NCBI GenBank assembly: GCA_034190875.2
Contig: CM067354.1
Coordinates: 9,296,364-9,360,363, forward strand
Reading direction: 5' to 3'
Source of the DNA: Urechis unicinctus
Lineage: Eukaryota > Annelida > Polychaeta > Xenopneusta > Urechidae
DNA length: 64,000 nucleotides
Below the pieces are notes generated by a model. That model worked only from the letters and a program-made list of their open reading frames with translations. It had not been told where the DNA came from and did not search any database. The stretch's first letter is position 1; every line of letters begins with the position of its first letter. Positions 48,753 through 60,416 of this stretch are shown one piece after another. The position numbers and the translations under genes were made by a program.

Positions 48753-50188
48753 CGTTAGTTTGGATGTTTGGATGTATGTAACACTTTTTTTGTTTCGCGA
48801 TACAGGTCGCAATTTTTGAAATTTTCCAATTTTTTCTTCGCCCATCGCTAGGCGTCAATGATGCGCAGAACCGAGAGGTTTTGTTTTGACCTTGACCTCA
48901 TATTAAGGTCAAGGTCACATTGTGAATTTTTCAATCCTTCATATCATCTTAACCTATGGTGTGATTTTTAAAAAGTTTACAGTTCCTTGTAGCCTGATTT
49001 ATTCGCCAACTTTCCATATCAAGTATCATGAAAAAATATGCATATTTCGCCCCGTAGCCCCCACTCGAAAATTTGTGGTAGTGTTTTACCACATTTTTCC
49101 ATCGCTTATAACTTCAACAATATTCGATGGATGGTCATGAAAATTGGGTCGAATGTTCACAGAATCACTGGCTATCAGAAGATAAGTGTTTTTTTTATGT
49201 CGATGACGTCACTTCCGGTTACGAGCAAAACAACGTTATTTAGCTGGGCAATCGAAAGTTATTGCGTCATTACTCCGTCGTTAATGGTCGTATCGTAAAA
49301 ATGTTTGCACCTAAAGGTAGCCCATACACTTCCGAACTTGAAACTTATTCATCTAATTGTTTATGTCTTATAGTTTTCTCACAAACTGAGCTTAAAGTTA
49401 AAAAGTGACCCCCAAATGCATTAACACCCCAATATGTTTAATACTACTGGGTCGATTTTGAAAATTTAAACATGAATTTGAAGGTTACTTTTCGAGTAAC
49501 ATTTCGTACGCATTGTAACAGCAGGAATTATGCGTAGTTTTCTCACGAATCGCCGGTAAAAGTTCGGAAAACAGCTAAAATTGATAATTTTTTTTCGATC
49601 GCTTATAAAATCGACAATATTCGTTCGAGGATCATAAAACTTGGTTCGAATGTTACCATGGAGAGCGTCAACCGAATTATAATTCTTTTAGGGAAGTCGC
49701 TGACGTCATTTCCGGTCACGAACGAATCAAAGTTATAATTCGACTGAAATCTGAAGTTATCGCGTCGTTTCTCTGTCGTGAATGGTCGTATCGTGAATTG
49801 GTTTGCTCGAGAAGGAAGCCCATTCAATTCTGAACAATGTGTATAATTTTCAGCTCTAAATATCCAACAGTTTTCTCACAAAGTAAGTTTGAAGTACAGT
49901 GGGTGTCAATTCTGCTGGCTCTTCACTGCAGTCGCCCTGTCGCGCAGAACAAAGGAATCCCAAGCGGCCCAGCGCGCGGCTTGAGAGAAGCGGCTGGCTG
50001 CGGGAATCAGGTCAAATCGCAGCGCCTCCCGCGCTACATCACCTAGAGACCCAAGGGTACATGGGGGAACTTTACCAACTGCATCAGTAAAATTTCATTT
50101 TGGTCAATTAAGGCCCCATTCTGAAAATCTCTCCAATTAATTAGATGCAGTTCGCCAAGTTCCCACATGTTCCCATGTGCCTCTTGTT
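48753..50188 (+). repeat. Array unit 3 (type A, no stem-loop)
   Basis: Starts directly at the GGATGTTTGGATGTATG tract. DR0 arms 48887-48898 and 48906-48917. CRE/ETS at 49204-49219 and 49701-49716. The second half is nearly identical to units 1 and 6. Confidence 0.85.
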
Positions 50189-52697
50189 AACTTGGCGAAT
50201 TCGCATTCGCCAAGTTATGGCGATCGGCCCGGTTTGTATGTTTGTATGTATGTATGTCCGGATGTTTGTAACACTTTTTTTGTTACACGATACAGGTCGC
50301 AATTTTTGAAATTTTCCAATTTTTTTTCACCAATCGTTAGGCGTGAATGATGCGCAGAACCCAGATGTTTTGTTTTGACCTTGACCCAAAACTAAGGTCA
50401 AGGTCATTGAATAAGTGAAAAACTAGTATCTCGAATAACTCCGATAATAATGGTCGGATCGTTACAAACTTTACACCATCGTGTAGCTCATTCAAATTGC
50501 AAACTTTTTCTGATGACATATACGGCGATCCAACCAATGGTTTTCCCGAGCGCCTAAGGTCGAAAAAAAGTGGTATCGGTCCAAATGGCAACAAAAGTTT
50601 CATGAATATTTTGAGCGCCTATAAAACCGTCAATACATGTCCGATGGTAATCAAATTTGGTTCACATGTTCTCAGCAACATACCAAGACGTATCCTAAAA
50701 TATCATGAATGTCGATGACGTCACTTCCGGTCACGAAAGCATCAAAGTTTTCAAAAAATGACACAAGTTCAATGCTCAATATGTCCATACTTTAGTGTTC
50801 CATTTTTAAACAGTTTAGATATTCTGAAAGTGTAATGTAATTGTAAACTTTTTCTAAATATACTTTGTTGTAAATAATGCATTGTTAAAAAATTATAGCA
50901 GGTCGAAAATTTCTGGTAACCAAAATCGCTAAATTTTTTTATTTCGCAATTAATTCACTAATTATCGTCCGATCGTAACAAAATTAACATTATCTAAAAG
51001 CTGACACAATTACTAAACTTTGATAATTGACATATGCTATCAAAATATTCGTCGTTTTCAAAGCGCGTTGAGTTGAAAAAACAAATTTCACTCAGTCAAT
51101 TTTCGTCAAATTTTCGATTGCTAATAAAATCGTAAATATCATCAGTTCTATAATCATAAAAATCTGCTCAGCTGTTGTCATCGACAGCACGAATCGTGTT
51201 CTATTGAAATTAGATGAAATAATTGTTGTGGCACGAAAATTGGGAAAAAAAAATTATGTCCGTGTACTGGATTTGAACACCGGCCTCTGGCATGGAAGTC
51301 TAAAAGTATGCCGCTACGCCACGCGGCCTAGCACACTAGCATGCATTGTCATATATGAATAATAAGTATTACAGGTGCCAACAAGAGCTAAACACTCAAC
51401 ATGATTATTAAATCCATAGTAATTTTGTTAATTATAGGTTGATACGGATTTTTTATTGCTTAATGTTGTTTGGCTTCTGAATGAATGTTTAAGGTTGATA
51501 GTTTCACAAAGGTCACCGCTGCTGCCAGCTCGCTTTGCGTAAAGCCGGCAAGCAGCAATACGGACCAGTCCAATGTCCGATTATTACGACATTTACGCGG
51601 CAACTATGTCACGCCGCGAAACTTATTAATATATTATTAATTTCTTTTTGCCAGCTAAATCAATGTCAATCTATCATGAACCCGGAAAACAGTTTTATGG
51701 AAGCCCACCCAATTCTAGCTGTGCACGCCGCCGGTATAAATTTATATTACCACCGTCCGCGGCTAACTCAATTCTTAACTTACCATGAGACTATTGTTAA
51801 TATCGCGAAATTGTATTCGCCTAGTAATCTTGGCCAATCGCATTCACTGCTTAATATATACGGGCATAATAATTTGATATTAAAACACCTTAAAATTCTG
51901 AAAGTGTAATGTAATTGTAAACTTCAGACCCGTTACTAGGAATTAATGTAGGGATTATCTGAAATGAGCTAAGCAGATCTTCTAGCATACACTGCCATTC
52001 TGACCATGATTAAAGGATAAATTTGGCATATGAGCGAAAATACTGAGGCTGAGTGGGGGGTATTGTCCGATTCACCCGTCACCCTCTTGGATACGGACCT
52101 ACATAACCGTTGCTAATAAAAATTGGTTGACAATACTACAATTTTTTTAATTTCTTTATTCTTCAATCGATAGGCGGCAAATGATACGCAGAACCGATAA
52201 GTTTTCTTTGACCATGACCAAAAATAAGATAGTTGTCAACGAAAAAGTGAAAAACTAGTATCTCGAATAACTTCGCTAATAATGGTCGGATTGTTACAAA
52301 TTTTACACCATTGTGTACCTCTATTGACATATGATGCCATCCAACCCACGGTTTTCCGAGACATACTAAGACGTATCCTTAAATATTGTGGATGTCGATG
52401 ATGTCACTTCCGGTCATGATAACCTTGCCTCAATCCTTGATATCACCCTAACGTATGGTGCGACTTTAAAAAGATTTATAGTTCCTTGTAGCATGATTTA
52501 TTGGCCAATTGTTCATATCAATTGTCATGATAAATTGTGCATATTTCGCCCCGTAGCCCGCACTCGAAAATTTGATAACCATGATAACTTTGGTAACTTT
52601 GGCCGATTTTGGTCAATTGTGGCCCGGTTCTGAAAATGTTGCAATTATTTGGATGCAGTTCGCCAAGTTCCCACATGGCTCCCATGGGCCTCTTGTC
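50189..52697 (+). repeat. Array unit 4 (type B, long)
   Basis: Stem-loop 50189-50216 with compensated stem change (GAAT/ATTC). DR0 arms 50376-50387 and 50395-50406. CRE/ETS at 50716-50731, and a TGATGTCA variant at 52399-52414. tRNA-like block at 51261-51328. The segment 51530-52340 is nearly identical to 61745-62555 in unit 11. Relative to unit 11 this copy lacks 128 bp at 52355/52356. Confidence 0.85.
51261..51328 (-). repeat. tRNA-like block 1
   Basis: On the minus strand, TGGCGTAGCGG fits an A box and GTGTTCAAATCC fits a B box at tRNA-like spacing. Cloverleaf stems do not pair well (D and T stems fail), so this is not a functional tRNA gene but a tRNA-derived remnant, as in the head of a SINE. 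Confidence 0.5.
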
Positions 52698-54198
52698 AAC
52701 TTGGCGTCATAACGCCAAGTTATGGCGATCGGCCCGGTATGTATGTTTGGATGTTTGGATGTTAGTTAACATTTTTTTGTTTCGCGATACAGGTCGCAAT
52801 TTTTGAAATTTTCCATTTTTTTCTTCTTCAATCGTTAGGCGTGATTGATGCGCAGAACCGAGAGGTTTTGTTTTGACCTTGACCTGAAACTAAGGTCAAG
52901 GTCATCGAATAAGTGAAATACTAGTATCTCAAATAACTCCGTTAATAATGGTCGGATCGTTACAAACTTTACACCATCGTGTAGCTCATTCAACAAATTG
53001 CAAACTTTGTTATGACATATACGGCGATCCAACCAACGGTTTTCCCAAGCGTCCCAGGTCGAAAAATCGTGGTATCGGTCAGAATGACAACATAAGTTTC
53101 ATGAATATTTTGAGCGCCTATAAAACAGTCAATACATGTCCGATAATGATAAAAATTGGGTCACTTGTGCTCCATGACAGCTTAAGTCGGATCCATAGAT
53201 TTCATGAATGTCGGTGACGTCACTTCCGGTCACGAAAGCATCAAAGTTTATAAAAACTGACACAAGTTCAATGCTCAATATGTCCATGCTTTACAATTAA
53301 ATATCCATACAGTCAACATATTCTGAAAGTGTAATGTAATTGTAAACTTTTTCTAAATATACTTAGTTGTAAATAATGCATCGTAAAAAAAAATCGTAGC
53401 ATGTCGAAAATTTCTGGTGGCCAAAATCTCTAAACTTATTAATTTCGCAATAGATTCATTAATTATGGTCCGATCGTAACAAAATTTACATTTTCTGAAA
53501 GCTGATGGAATTACCAAACTTTCATAATTGACATATGCAATCAATATATTTGTCCTTTTCAAAGCGCGTTGAGTTGAAAAAACAAATTTCACTCAGTCAA
53601 TTTTCGTCAAATTTTCGATTGCTAATAAAATCGTAAATATCAGTTCAATGGTGATAAAAATTAAATCAGATGTTGACATCAACAGCGCGAATCTAATCCG
53701 CAAAATTTATTGATATCGGTTGCGTCACTTCCGGTTTCGAACGAATCAAAGCAAAAACGGTACTCAAATCTGAAGTTATAGCGTCGTTCGTCCGACGTGA
53801 ATGGTCGTATCGTAAATTTGTCGGCGCTCGAGGGAAGCCCATTCAATTCTGAACACAGGTGTAAAATTTTCTGCTCAAAATATATGACAGTTCTCTCATA
53901 AAGTAAGTTTGAAGTACAGTGGGTGTCATTTCTGATGGCTCGGCACTGGCTTGTTTACGCCTGCCTCTCGCGCTGAACAAAGGAATCTGCTCTCGGCTCG
54001 GGATGCGCGTGGTGCGGCAAGTACGGCAGGCCGCGGTACTATTAAATATGAAAATATGCTTCTCCTTGTGTCAGCCTCTGAATCATAGTTTATCAATAAA
54101 TCTTGAGTAACTTGGTCAATTTTGGATCAATATTGAAATTTTCAAAAGTTTCCGACACTGTTAGCCAAGTTCACCCATGTTCTCATGGGCATCTCGTT
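52698..54198 (+). repeat. Array unit 5 (type B head, type A tail)
   Basis: Stem-loop 52698-52721 (loop CATA). DR0 arms 52874-52885 and 52893-52904. CRE/ETS at 53215-53230, and a TTGCGTCA variant at 53720-53735. Tail as in unit 2. Confidence 0.85.
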
Positions 54199-55688
54199 AA
54201 CTTGGCGTTTTCGGAACGCCAAGTTATGGCGATCGCCCCGGTTTGTACGTTTTGTATGTATGTCCCGTTGTTTGTAACACTTTTTTTTTTTGTTTCGCGA
54301 TACAGGTCGCAGTTTTTGAAATTTTCCAATTATTTCTTCACCCATCGTTAGGCGTGAATGATGCGCAGAACCGAGAGGTTTTGTTTTGACCTTGACCTCA
54401 TATTAAGGTCAAGGTCACATTGTGAATTTTTCAATCCTTCATATCATCTTAACCTATGGTGTGATTTTTAAAAAGTTTACAGTTCCTTGTAGCCTGATTT
54501 ATTCGCCAACTTTCCATATCAAATATCATGAAAAAATATGCATATTTCGCCCCGTAGCCCCCACTCGAAAATTTGTGGTAGTGTTTTACCACATTTTTCC
54601 ATCGCTTATAACTTCAGCAATATTCGATGGATGGTCATAAAAATTGGGTCAAATAATCACAGAAGCACTGGCTATCGGAAGATAAGTGGTTTTTTTTGGT
54701 CGATGACGTCACTTCCGGTTACGAGCAAAACAACGTTATTTAGCTGGGCAATCGAAAGTTATTGCGTCATTACTCCGTCGTTAATGGTCGTATCGTAAAA
54801 ATGTTTGCACCTAAAGGTAGCCCATACACTTCCGAACTTGAAACTTATTCATCTAATTGTTTATGTCTTATAGTTTTCTCACAAACTGAGCTTAAAGTTA
54901 AAAAGTGACCCCCAAATGCATTAACACCCCAATATGTTTAATACTACTGGGTCGATTTTGAAAATTTAAACATGAATTTGAAGGTTACTTTTCGAGTAAC
55001 ATTTCGTACGCATTGTACCAGCAGGAATTATGCGTAGTTTTCTCACGAATCGCCGGTAAAAGTTCGGAAAACAGCTAAAATTGGCAATTTTTTTTCGATC
55101 GCTTATAAAATCGACAATATTCGTTCGAGGATCATAAAACTTGGTTCGAATGTTACCATGGAGAGCGTCAACCGAATTATAATTCTTTTAGGGAAGTCGC
55201 TGACGTCATTTCCGGTCACGAACGAATCAAAGTTATAATTCGACTGAAATCTGAAGTTATCGCATCGTTTCTCTGTCGTGAATGGTCTTATCGTGAATTG
55301 GTTTGCTGGAGAAGGAAGCCCATTCAATTCTGAACAATGTGTATAATTTTCAGCTCTAAATATCCAACAGTTTTCTCACAAAGTAAGTTTGAAGTACAGT
55401 GGGTGTCAATTCTGCTGGCTCTTCACTGCAGCCGCCCTGTCGCGCAGAACAAAGGAATCCCGAGCGGCCCAGCGCGCGGCTTGAGAGAAGCGGCTGGCTC
55501 CGGGAATCAGGTCAAATCGCAGCGCCTCCCGCGCTACATCACCTAGAGACCCAAGGGTACATGGGGGAACTTTACCAACTGCATCAGGAAAATTTCATTT
55601 TGGTCAATTAAGGCCCCATTCTGAAAATCTCTCCAATTAATTAGATGCAGTTCGCCAAGTTCCCACATGTTCCCATGTGCCTCTTGTT
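54199..55688 (+). repeat. Array unit 6 (type A)
   Basis: Stem-loop 54199-54225 (loop TTCGG). DR0 arms 54387-54398 and 54406-54417. CRE/ETS at 54704-54719 and 55201-55216. Differs from unit 8 only by small indels. Confidence 0.85.
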
Positions 55689-56695
55689 AACTTGGCGTTC
55701 ATAACGCCAAGTTATGGCGATCACCCCGGTTTGTATGTTTGTATGTATGTATGTATGTATGTATGTTTATATGTTTGTTAACACTTTTTTTGTTTCGCGA
55801 TACAGGTCGCAGTTTTTGAAATTTTCCAATTTTTTCTTCACCCATCGCTAGGCGTCAATGATGCGCAGAACCGAGAGGTTTTGTTTTGACCTTGACCCAA
55901 AACTAAGGTCAGGGTCATGAATAAGTGCGAAACGAGAGGTTTTGATTGACTACCAAAACTAAGTCAGTCATCGAATAAGTAAAATGGTGATCGAAAACTT
56001 ACACCTATAGGCTCATTCAAAAATTGAAACTTGTTAGCTATCCAAATTGCAAACTTTTTCCAAGAGTCCGGTCGACAAAATGGGTTTCGGTCAGCAGACA
56101 CCTAAGTTTCATGAATATTGGGCTATCGCCAAAAGCAATAAGTTCATGAATATTTAAGGGCCATTAAGTCTCAATGACAGCTCAGTGGATCAAATTTGGT
56201 ACTGTCTCGACGCAACTACCGTCACGAAGCATAAATTCATGAAACTGACCAAGTTCCGAATGCTCAAGCATGTCAAAGTTTACAAAAATATCCACAGTCA
56301 ATGCTAATTAGTCGTACTTTAATTTTTCAATTATAACTTAGTTTAAATAGATCGTAAAAAAAACGTTAGCATGTCAAATTTCTGGTCCAAAATTCATGTT
56401 AATTTCGCAATAGTTCATAAATGGTCCTCTGATGGCTCGGCACTGGCTTGTTTACGCCTGCCTCTCGCGCTGAACAAAGGAATCTGCTCTCGGCTCGGGA
56501 TGCGCGTGGTGCGGCAAGTACGGCAGGCCGCGGTACTATTAAATATGAAAATATGCTTCTCCTTGTGTCAGCCTCTGAATCATAGTTTATCAATAAATCT
56601 TGAGTAACTTGGTCAATTTTGGATCAATATTGAAATTTTCAAAAGTTTCCGACACTGTTAGCCAAGTTCACCCATGTTCTCATGGGCATCTCGTT
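55689..56695 (+). repeat. Array unit 7 (type B, eroded by many small deletions)
   Basis: Stem-loop 55689-55713. DR0 arms 55887-55898 and 55906-55917. From about 55915 to 56430 the sequence follows 52905-53935 of unit 5 but with dozens of short deletions, leaving about half the length; no CRE/ETS site survives. From 56430 it is a clean copy of 53935 onward. Confidence 0.8.
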
Positions 56696-58187
56696 AACTT
56701 GGCGTTTTCGGAACGCCAAGTTATGGCGATCGCCCCGGTTTGTACGTTTGTATGTATGTCCCGTTGTTTGTAACACTTTTTTTGTTTCGCGATACAGGTC
56801 GCAGTTTTTGAAATTTTCCAATTATTTCTTCACCCATCGTTAGGCGTGAATGATGCGCAGAACCGAGAGGTTTTGTTTTGACCTTGACCTCATATTAAGG
56901 TCAAGGTCACATTGTGAATTTTTCAATCCTTCATATCATCTTAACCTATGGTGTGATTTTTAAAAAGTTTACAGTTCCTTGTAGCCTGATTTATTCGCCA
57001 ACTTTCCATATCAAATATCATGAAAAAAATATGCATATTTCGCCCCGTAGCCCCCACTCGAAAATTTGTGGTAGTGTTTTACCACATTTTTCCATCGCTT
57101 ATAACTTCAGCAATATTCGATGGATGGTCATAAAAATTGGGTCAAATAATCACAGAAGCACTGGCTATCGGAAGATAAGTGGTTTTTTTTGGTCGATGAC
57201 GTCACTTCCGGTTACGAGCAAAACAACGTTATTTAGCTGGGCAATCGAAAGTTATTGCGTCATTACTCCGTCGTTAATGGTCGTATCGTAAAATGTTTGC
57301 ACCTAAAGGTAGCCCATACACTTCCGAACTTGAAACTTATTCATCTAATTGTTTATGTCTTATAGTTTTCTCACAAAACTGAGCTTAAAGTTAAAAAGTG
57401 ACCCCCAAATGCATTAAACACCCCAATATGTTTAATACTACTGGGTCGATTTTGAAAATTTAAACATGAATTTGAAGGTTACTTTTCGAGTAACATTTCG
57501 TACGCATTGTACCAGCAGGAATTATGCGTAGTTTTTCTCACGAATCGCCGGTAAAAGTTCGGAAAACAGCAAGCTAAAATTGGCAATTTTTTTTCGATCG
57601 CTTATAAAATCGACAATATTCGTTCGAGGATCATAAAACTTGGTTCGAATGTTACCATGGAGAGCGTCAACCGAATTATAATTCTTTTAGGGAAGTCGCT
57701 GACGTCATTTCCGGTCACGAACGAATCAAAGTTATAATTCGACTGAAATCTGAAGTTATCGCATCGTTTCTCTGTCGTGAATGGTCTTATCGTGAATTGG
57801 TTTGCTGGAGAAGGAAGCCCATTCAATTCTGAACAATGTGTATAATTTTCAGCTCTAAATATCCAACAGTTTTCTCACAAAGTAAGTTTGAAGTACAGTG
57901 GGTGTCAATTCTGCTGGCTCTTCACTGCAGCCGCCCTGTCGCGCAGAACAAAGGAATCCCGAGCGGCCCAGCGCGCGGCTTGAGAGAAGCGGCTGGCTCC
58001 GGGAATCAGGTCAAATCGCAGCGCCTCCCGCGCTACATCACCTAGAGACCCAAGGGTACATGGGGGAACTTTACCAACTGCATCAGGAAAATTTCATTTT
58101 GGTCAATTAAGGCCCCATTCTGAAAATCTCTCCAATTAATTAGATGCAGTTCGCCAAGTTCCCACATGTTCCCATGTGCCTCTTGTT
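56696..58187 (+). repeat. Array unit 8 (type A)
   Basis: Stem-loop 56696-56722 (loop TTCGG). DR0 arms 56879-56890 and 56898-56909. CRE/ETS at 57197-57212 and 57700-57715. Near-copy of unit 6. Confidence 0.85.
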
Positions 58188-58640
58188 AACTTGGCGTTAT
58201 CATAACGCCAAGTTATGGCGATCACCCCGGTTTGTATGTTTGTATGTATGTATGTATGTATGTATGTTTATATGTTTGTTAACACTTTTTTTGTTTCGCG
58301 ATACAGGTCGCAGTTTTTGAAATTTTCCAATTTTTTCTTCACCCATCGCTAGGCGTCAATGATGCGCAGAACCGAGAGGTTTTGTTTTGACCTTGACCCA
58401 AAACTAAGGTCAGGGTCATTGAATAAGTGAAAAACTAGTACCTCGAATAACTCCGTTAATAATGGTCGGATCGTTACAAACTTTACACCATCGTGTGTAG
58501 CTCATTCAAATTGTAAACTTTTTCTAAATACTTATACGGCGATCCAACCAATGGTTTTCCCGAGCGCCTAAGGTCGAAAAAAAGTGGTATCGGTCCAAAT
58601 GGCAACAAAAGTTTCATGATGAATATGTTGAGCGCCTATC
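58188..58640 (+). repeat. Array unit 9 (type B, truncated)
   Basis: Stem-loop 58188-58214 (loop ATCAT). DR0 arms 58388-58399 and 58407-58418. Breaks off after GAGCGCCTAT near 58638 and is followed by an incomplete unit. Confidence 0.8.
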
Positions 58641-58654
58641 AGATATCATTTGTT

Positions 58655-59949
58655 GTGATCCGCGATACAGGTCGCAATTTTGGAAATTTTCCAATTTTTT
58701 CTTCGCCCATCGCTAGGCGCTAATAAGGCGCAGAACCGAGAGGTTTTGTTTTGACCTTGACCCAAAACTAAGGTCAAGGTCATCGAATAAGTGAAAAATT
58801 AGTACCTCGAATAACTCCGTTAATAATGGCTGGATCGTTACAAAATTTACACCATCGTGTAGCTCATTCAAATTGCAAACTTTTTCTAATGACGTATACG
58901 GCGATCCAACCAATGGTTTTCCCGAGCGCCTAAGGTCGAATAAAAGTGGTATCGGTCCAAAAGGCAATATAAGTTTCATGAATATTTTGAGCGCCTATAA
59001 AATCGTCAATACATGTCCGATGGTAATAAAATTTGGTTCACCTGTTCTCCGCAACATACCAAGACGTGTACTAAAAAATCATGAATGTCGATGACGTCAC
59101 TTCCGGTTACAATAGCATCAAAGTTTTCAAAAAATGACACAAGTTCAATGCTCAATACGTCCGTACTTTAGAGTTCCATTTTTAAACAGTTTAGATATTC
59201 TGAAAGTGTAATGTAATTGTAAACTTTTTCTAAATTATACTTAGTTGTAAATAATGCATTGTTAAAAAATTGTAGCAGGTCGAAAATTTCTGGTAACCAA
59301 AATCTCTCAACTTATTTATTTCGCAATAAATTCACTAATTATGGTCCGATCGTAACAAAATAAACATTTTCTGAAAGCTGAAACAATTGCCAAACTTTGG
59401 ATTTGACATATGCTATCAAAATATTCGTCGTTTTCAAAGCGCGTTGAGTTGAAAAAAACACAAATTTCACTCAGTCAATTTTCGTCAAATTTTCGATTGC
59501 TAATAAAATCGTAAATGTCAGTTCTATAATGATAAAAATCTGCTCAGCTGTTGTCATTGACAGCACGAATCGTGTTCTATTGAAATTAGATGAAATAATT
59601 GTTGTGGCACGAAAATTCGGCAAAAAAATTATGTCCGTGTACTGGATTTGAACACCGGCCTCTGGCATGGAAGTCTAAAACTGTACCGCTACGCCACGCG
59701 GCCTAGCACACTGATCTGTATTGTCATATATATATTATAAGTATAACAGGTGCCAACAACAGCTAAACGCTCAACATGATTGATAAATCCATTGTAATTT
59801 TGTTAATTATAGGTTGATACGGATTTTTTATTGCTTAATGTTGTTTGGCTTCTGAATGAATGTTTAAGGTTGATAGTTTCACAAAGGTCACCGCTGCTGC
59901 CAGCTCGCTTTGCGTAAAGCCGACAAGCAGCAATACGGACCAGTCCAAT
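58655..59949 (+). repeat. Array unit 10 (type B, headless and tailless)
   Basis: Begins inside the CGCGATACAGGTCGCA block, without stem-loop. DR0 arms 58752-58763 and 58771-58782. CRE/ETS at 59092-59107. Ends at CAGTCCAAT (59949), exactly where units 4 and 11 continue with GTCCGATT. Confidence 0.8.
59636..59703 (-). repeat. tRNA-like block 2
   Basis: Second copy of the A-box/B-box block, with a few substitutions relative to 51261-51328. Not a foldable tRNA. Confidence 0.5.
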
Positions 59950-60123
59950 TCACTGTAAAAATGTATGTCCTCTTAAAAAAATTGCATATCGATGCAACAC
60001 ACACAGCAAACGAAACCATGCCAGTCAATACTTCTTTATCACCCTTGCTTATCGATGGTTCCCATTAGACATCATAACGATGATAACGTACCTTATGATT
60101 TTTTCATTTCCCTCTCGTGCTAC
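59950..60123. other. Non-unit sequence inside the array
   Basis: No match to the repeat units was seen; probably an insertion or remnant of the original locus. Confidence 0.4.
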
Positions 60124-60416
60124 ACAAACAAGAGGCCCGTAGATACATGGGGAAACCTTGAGGCCCATGGGCAAATTTCAAAATCGGCCCACTAATTCAT
60201 CTTATTGTATATATTATAACGTAATGATGATTTGCACGTTATGATTTTTCATTTCCCATGAATCACTTTGCAATCATAATGATTTTCAACATAAGAGGCA
60301 TGATAATTTAGGTAATATTTGGCCGATTTTGGCCAATTTTGGCCCGATTTAGAAATTGTTGCAATTGTTTGGATGCAGTTCGCCAAGTTCCCCCATGTAC
60401 CCATGGGCCTCTTGTT
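60124..60416. repeat. 290-bp foldback made of unit ends
   Basis: 60124-60185 contains AACAAGAGGCCC and TACATGGGGAA, the reverse complement of the unit end that occurs at 60386-60416 (CCCATGTACCCATGGGCCTC). The ends therefore form an inverted pair around about 200 bp. This is the only inverted unit fragment in the array. Confidence 0.6.

Noticed and set aside
51261-51328. Functional tRNA gene
   Set aside because: Box A and B fit, but D, T and acceptor stems do not pair and the loop over the would-be anticodon is 10 nt.
46879-58110. Recurring 60-86-codon frames (for example beginning MGVNSAGSSLQ or MHISPRSPHSK) in array units
   Set aside because: Copies of non-coding repeat units; frames are broken in some units, share no known domain, and recur because the DNA is duplicated.
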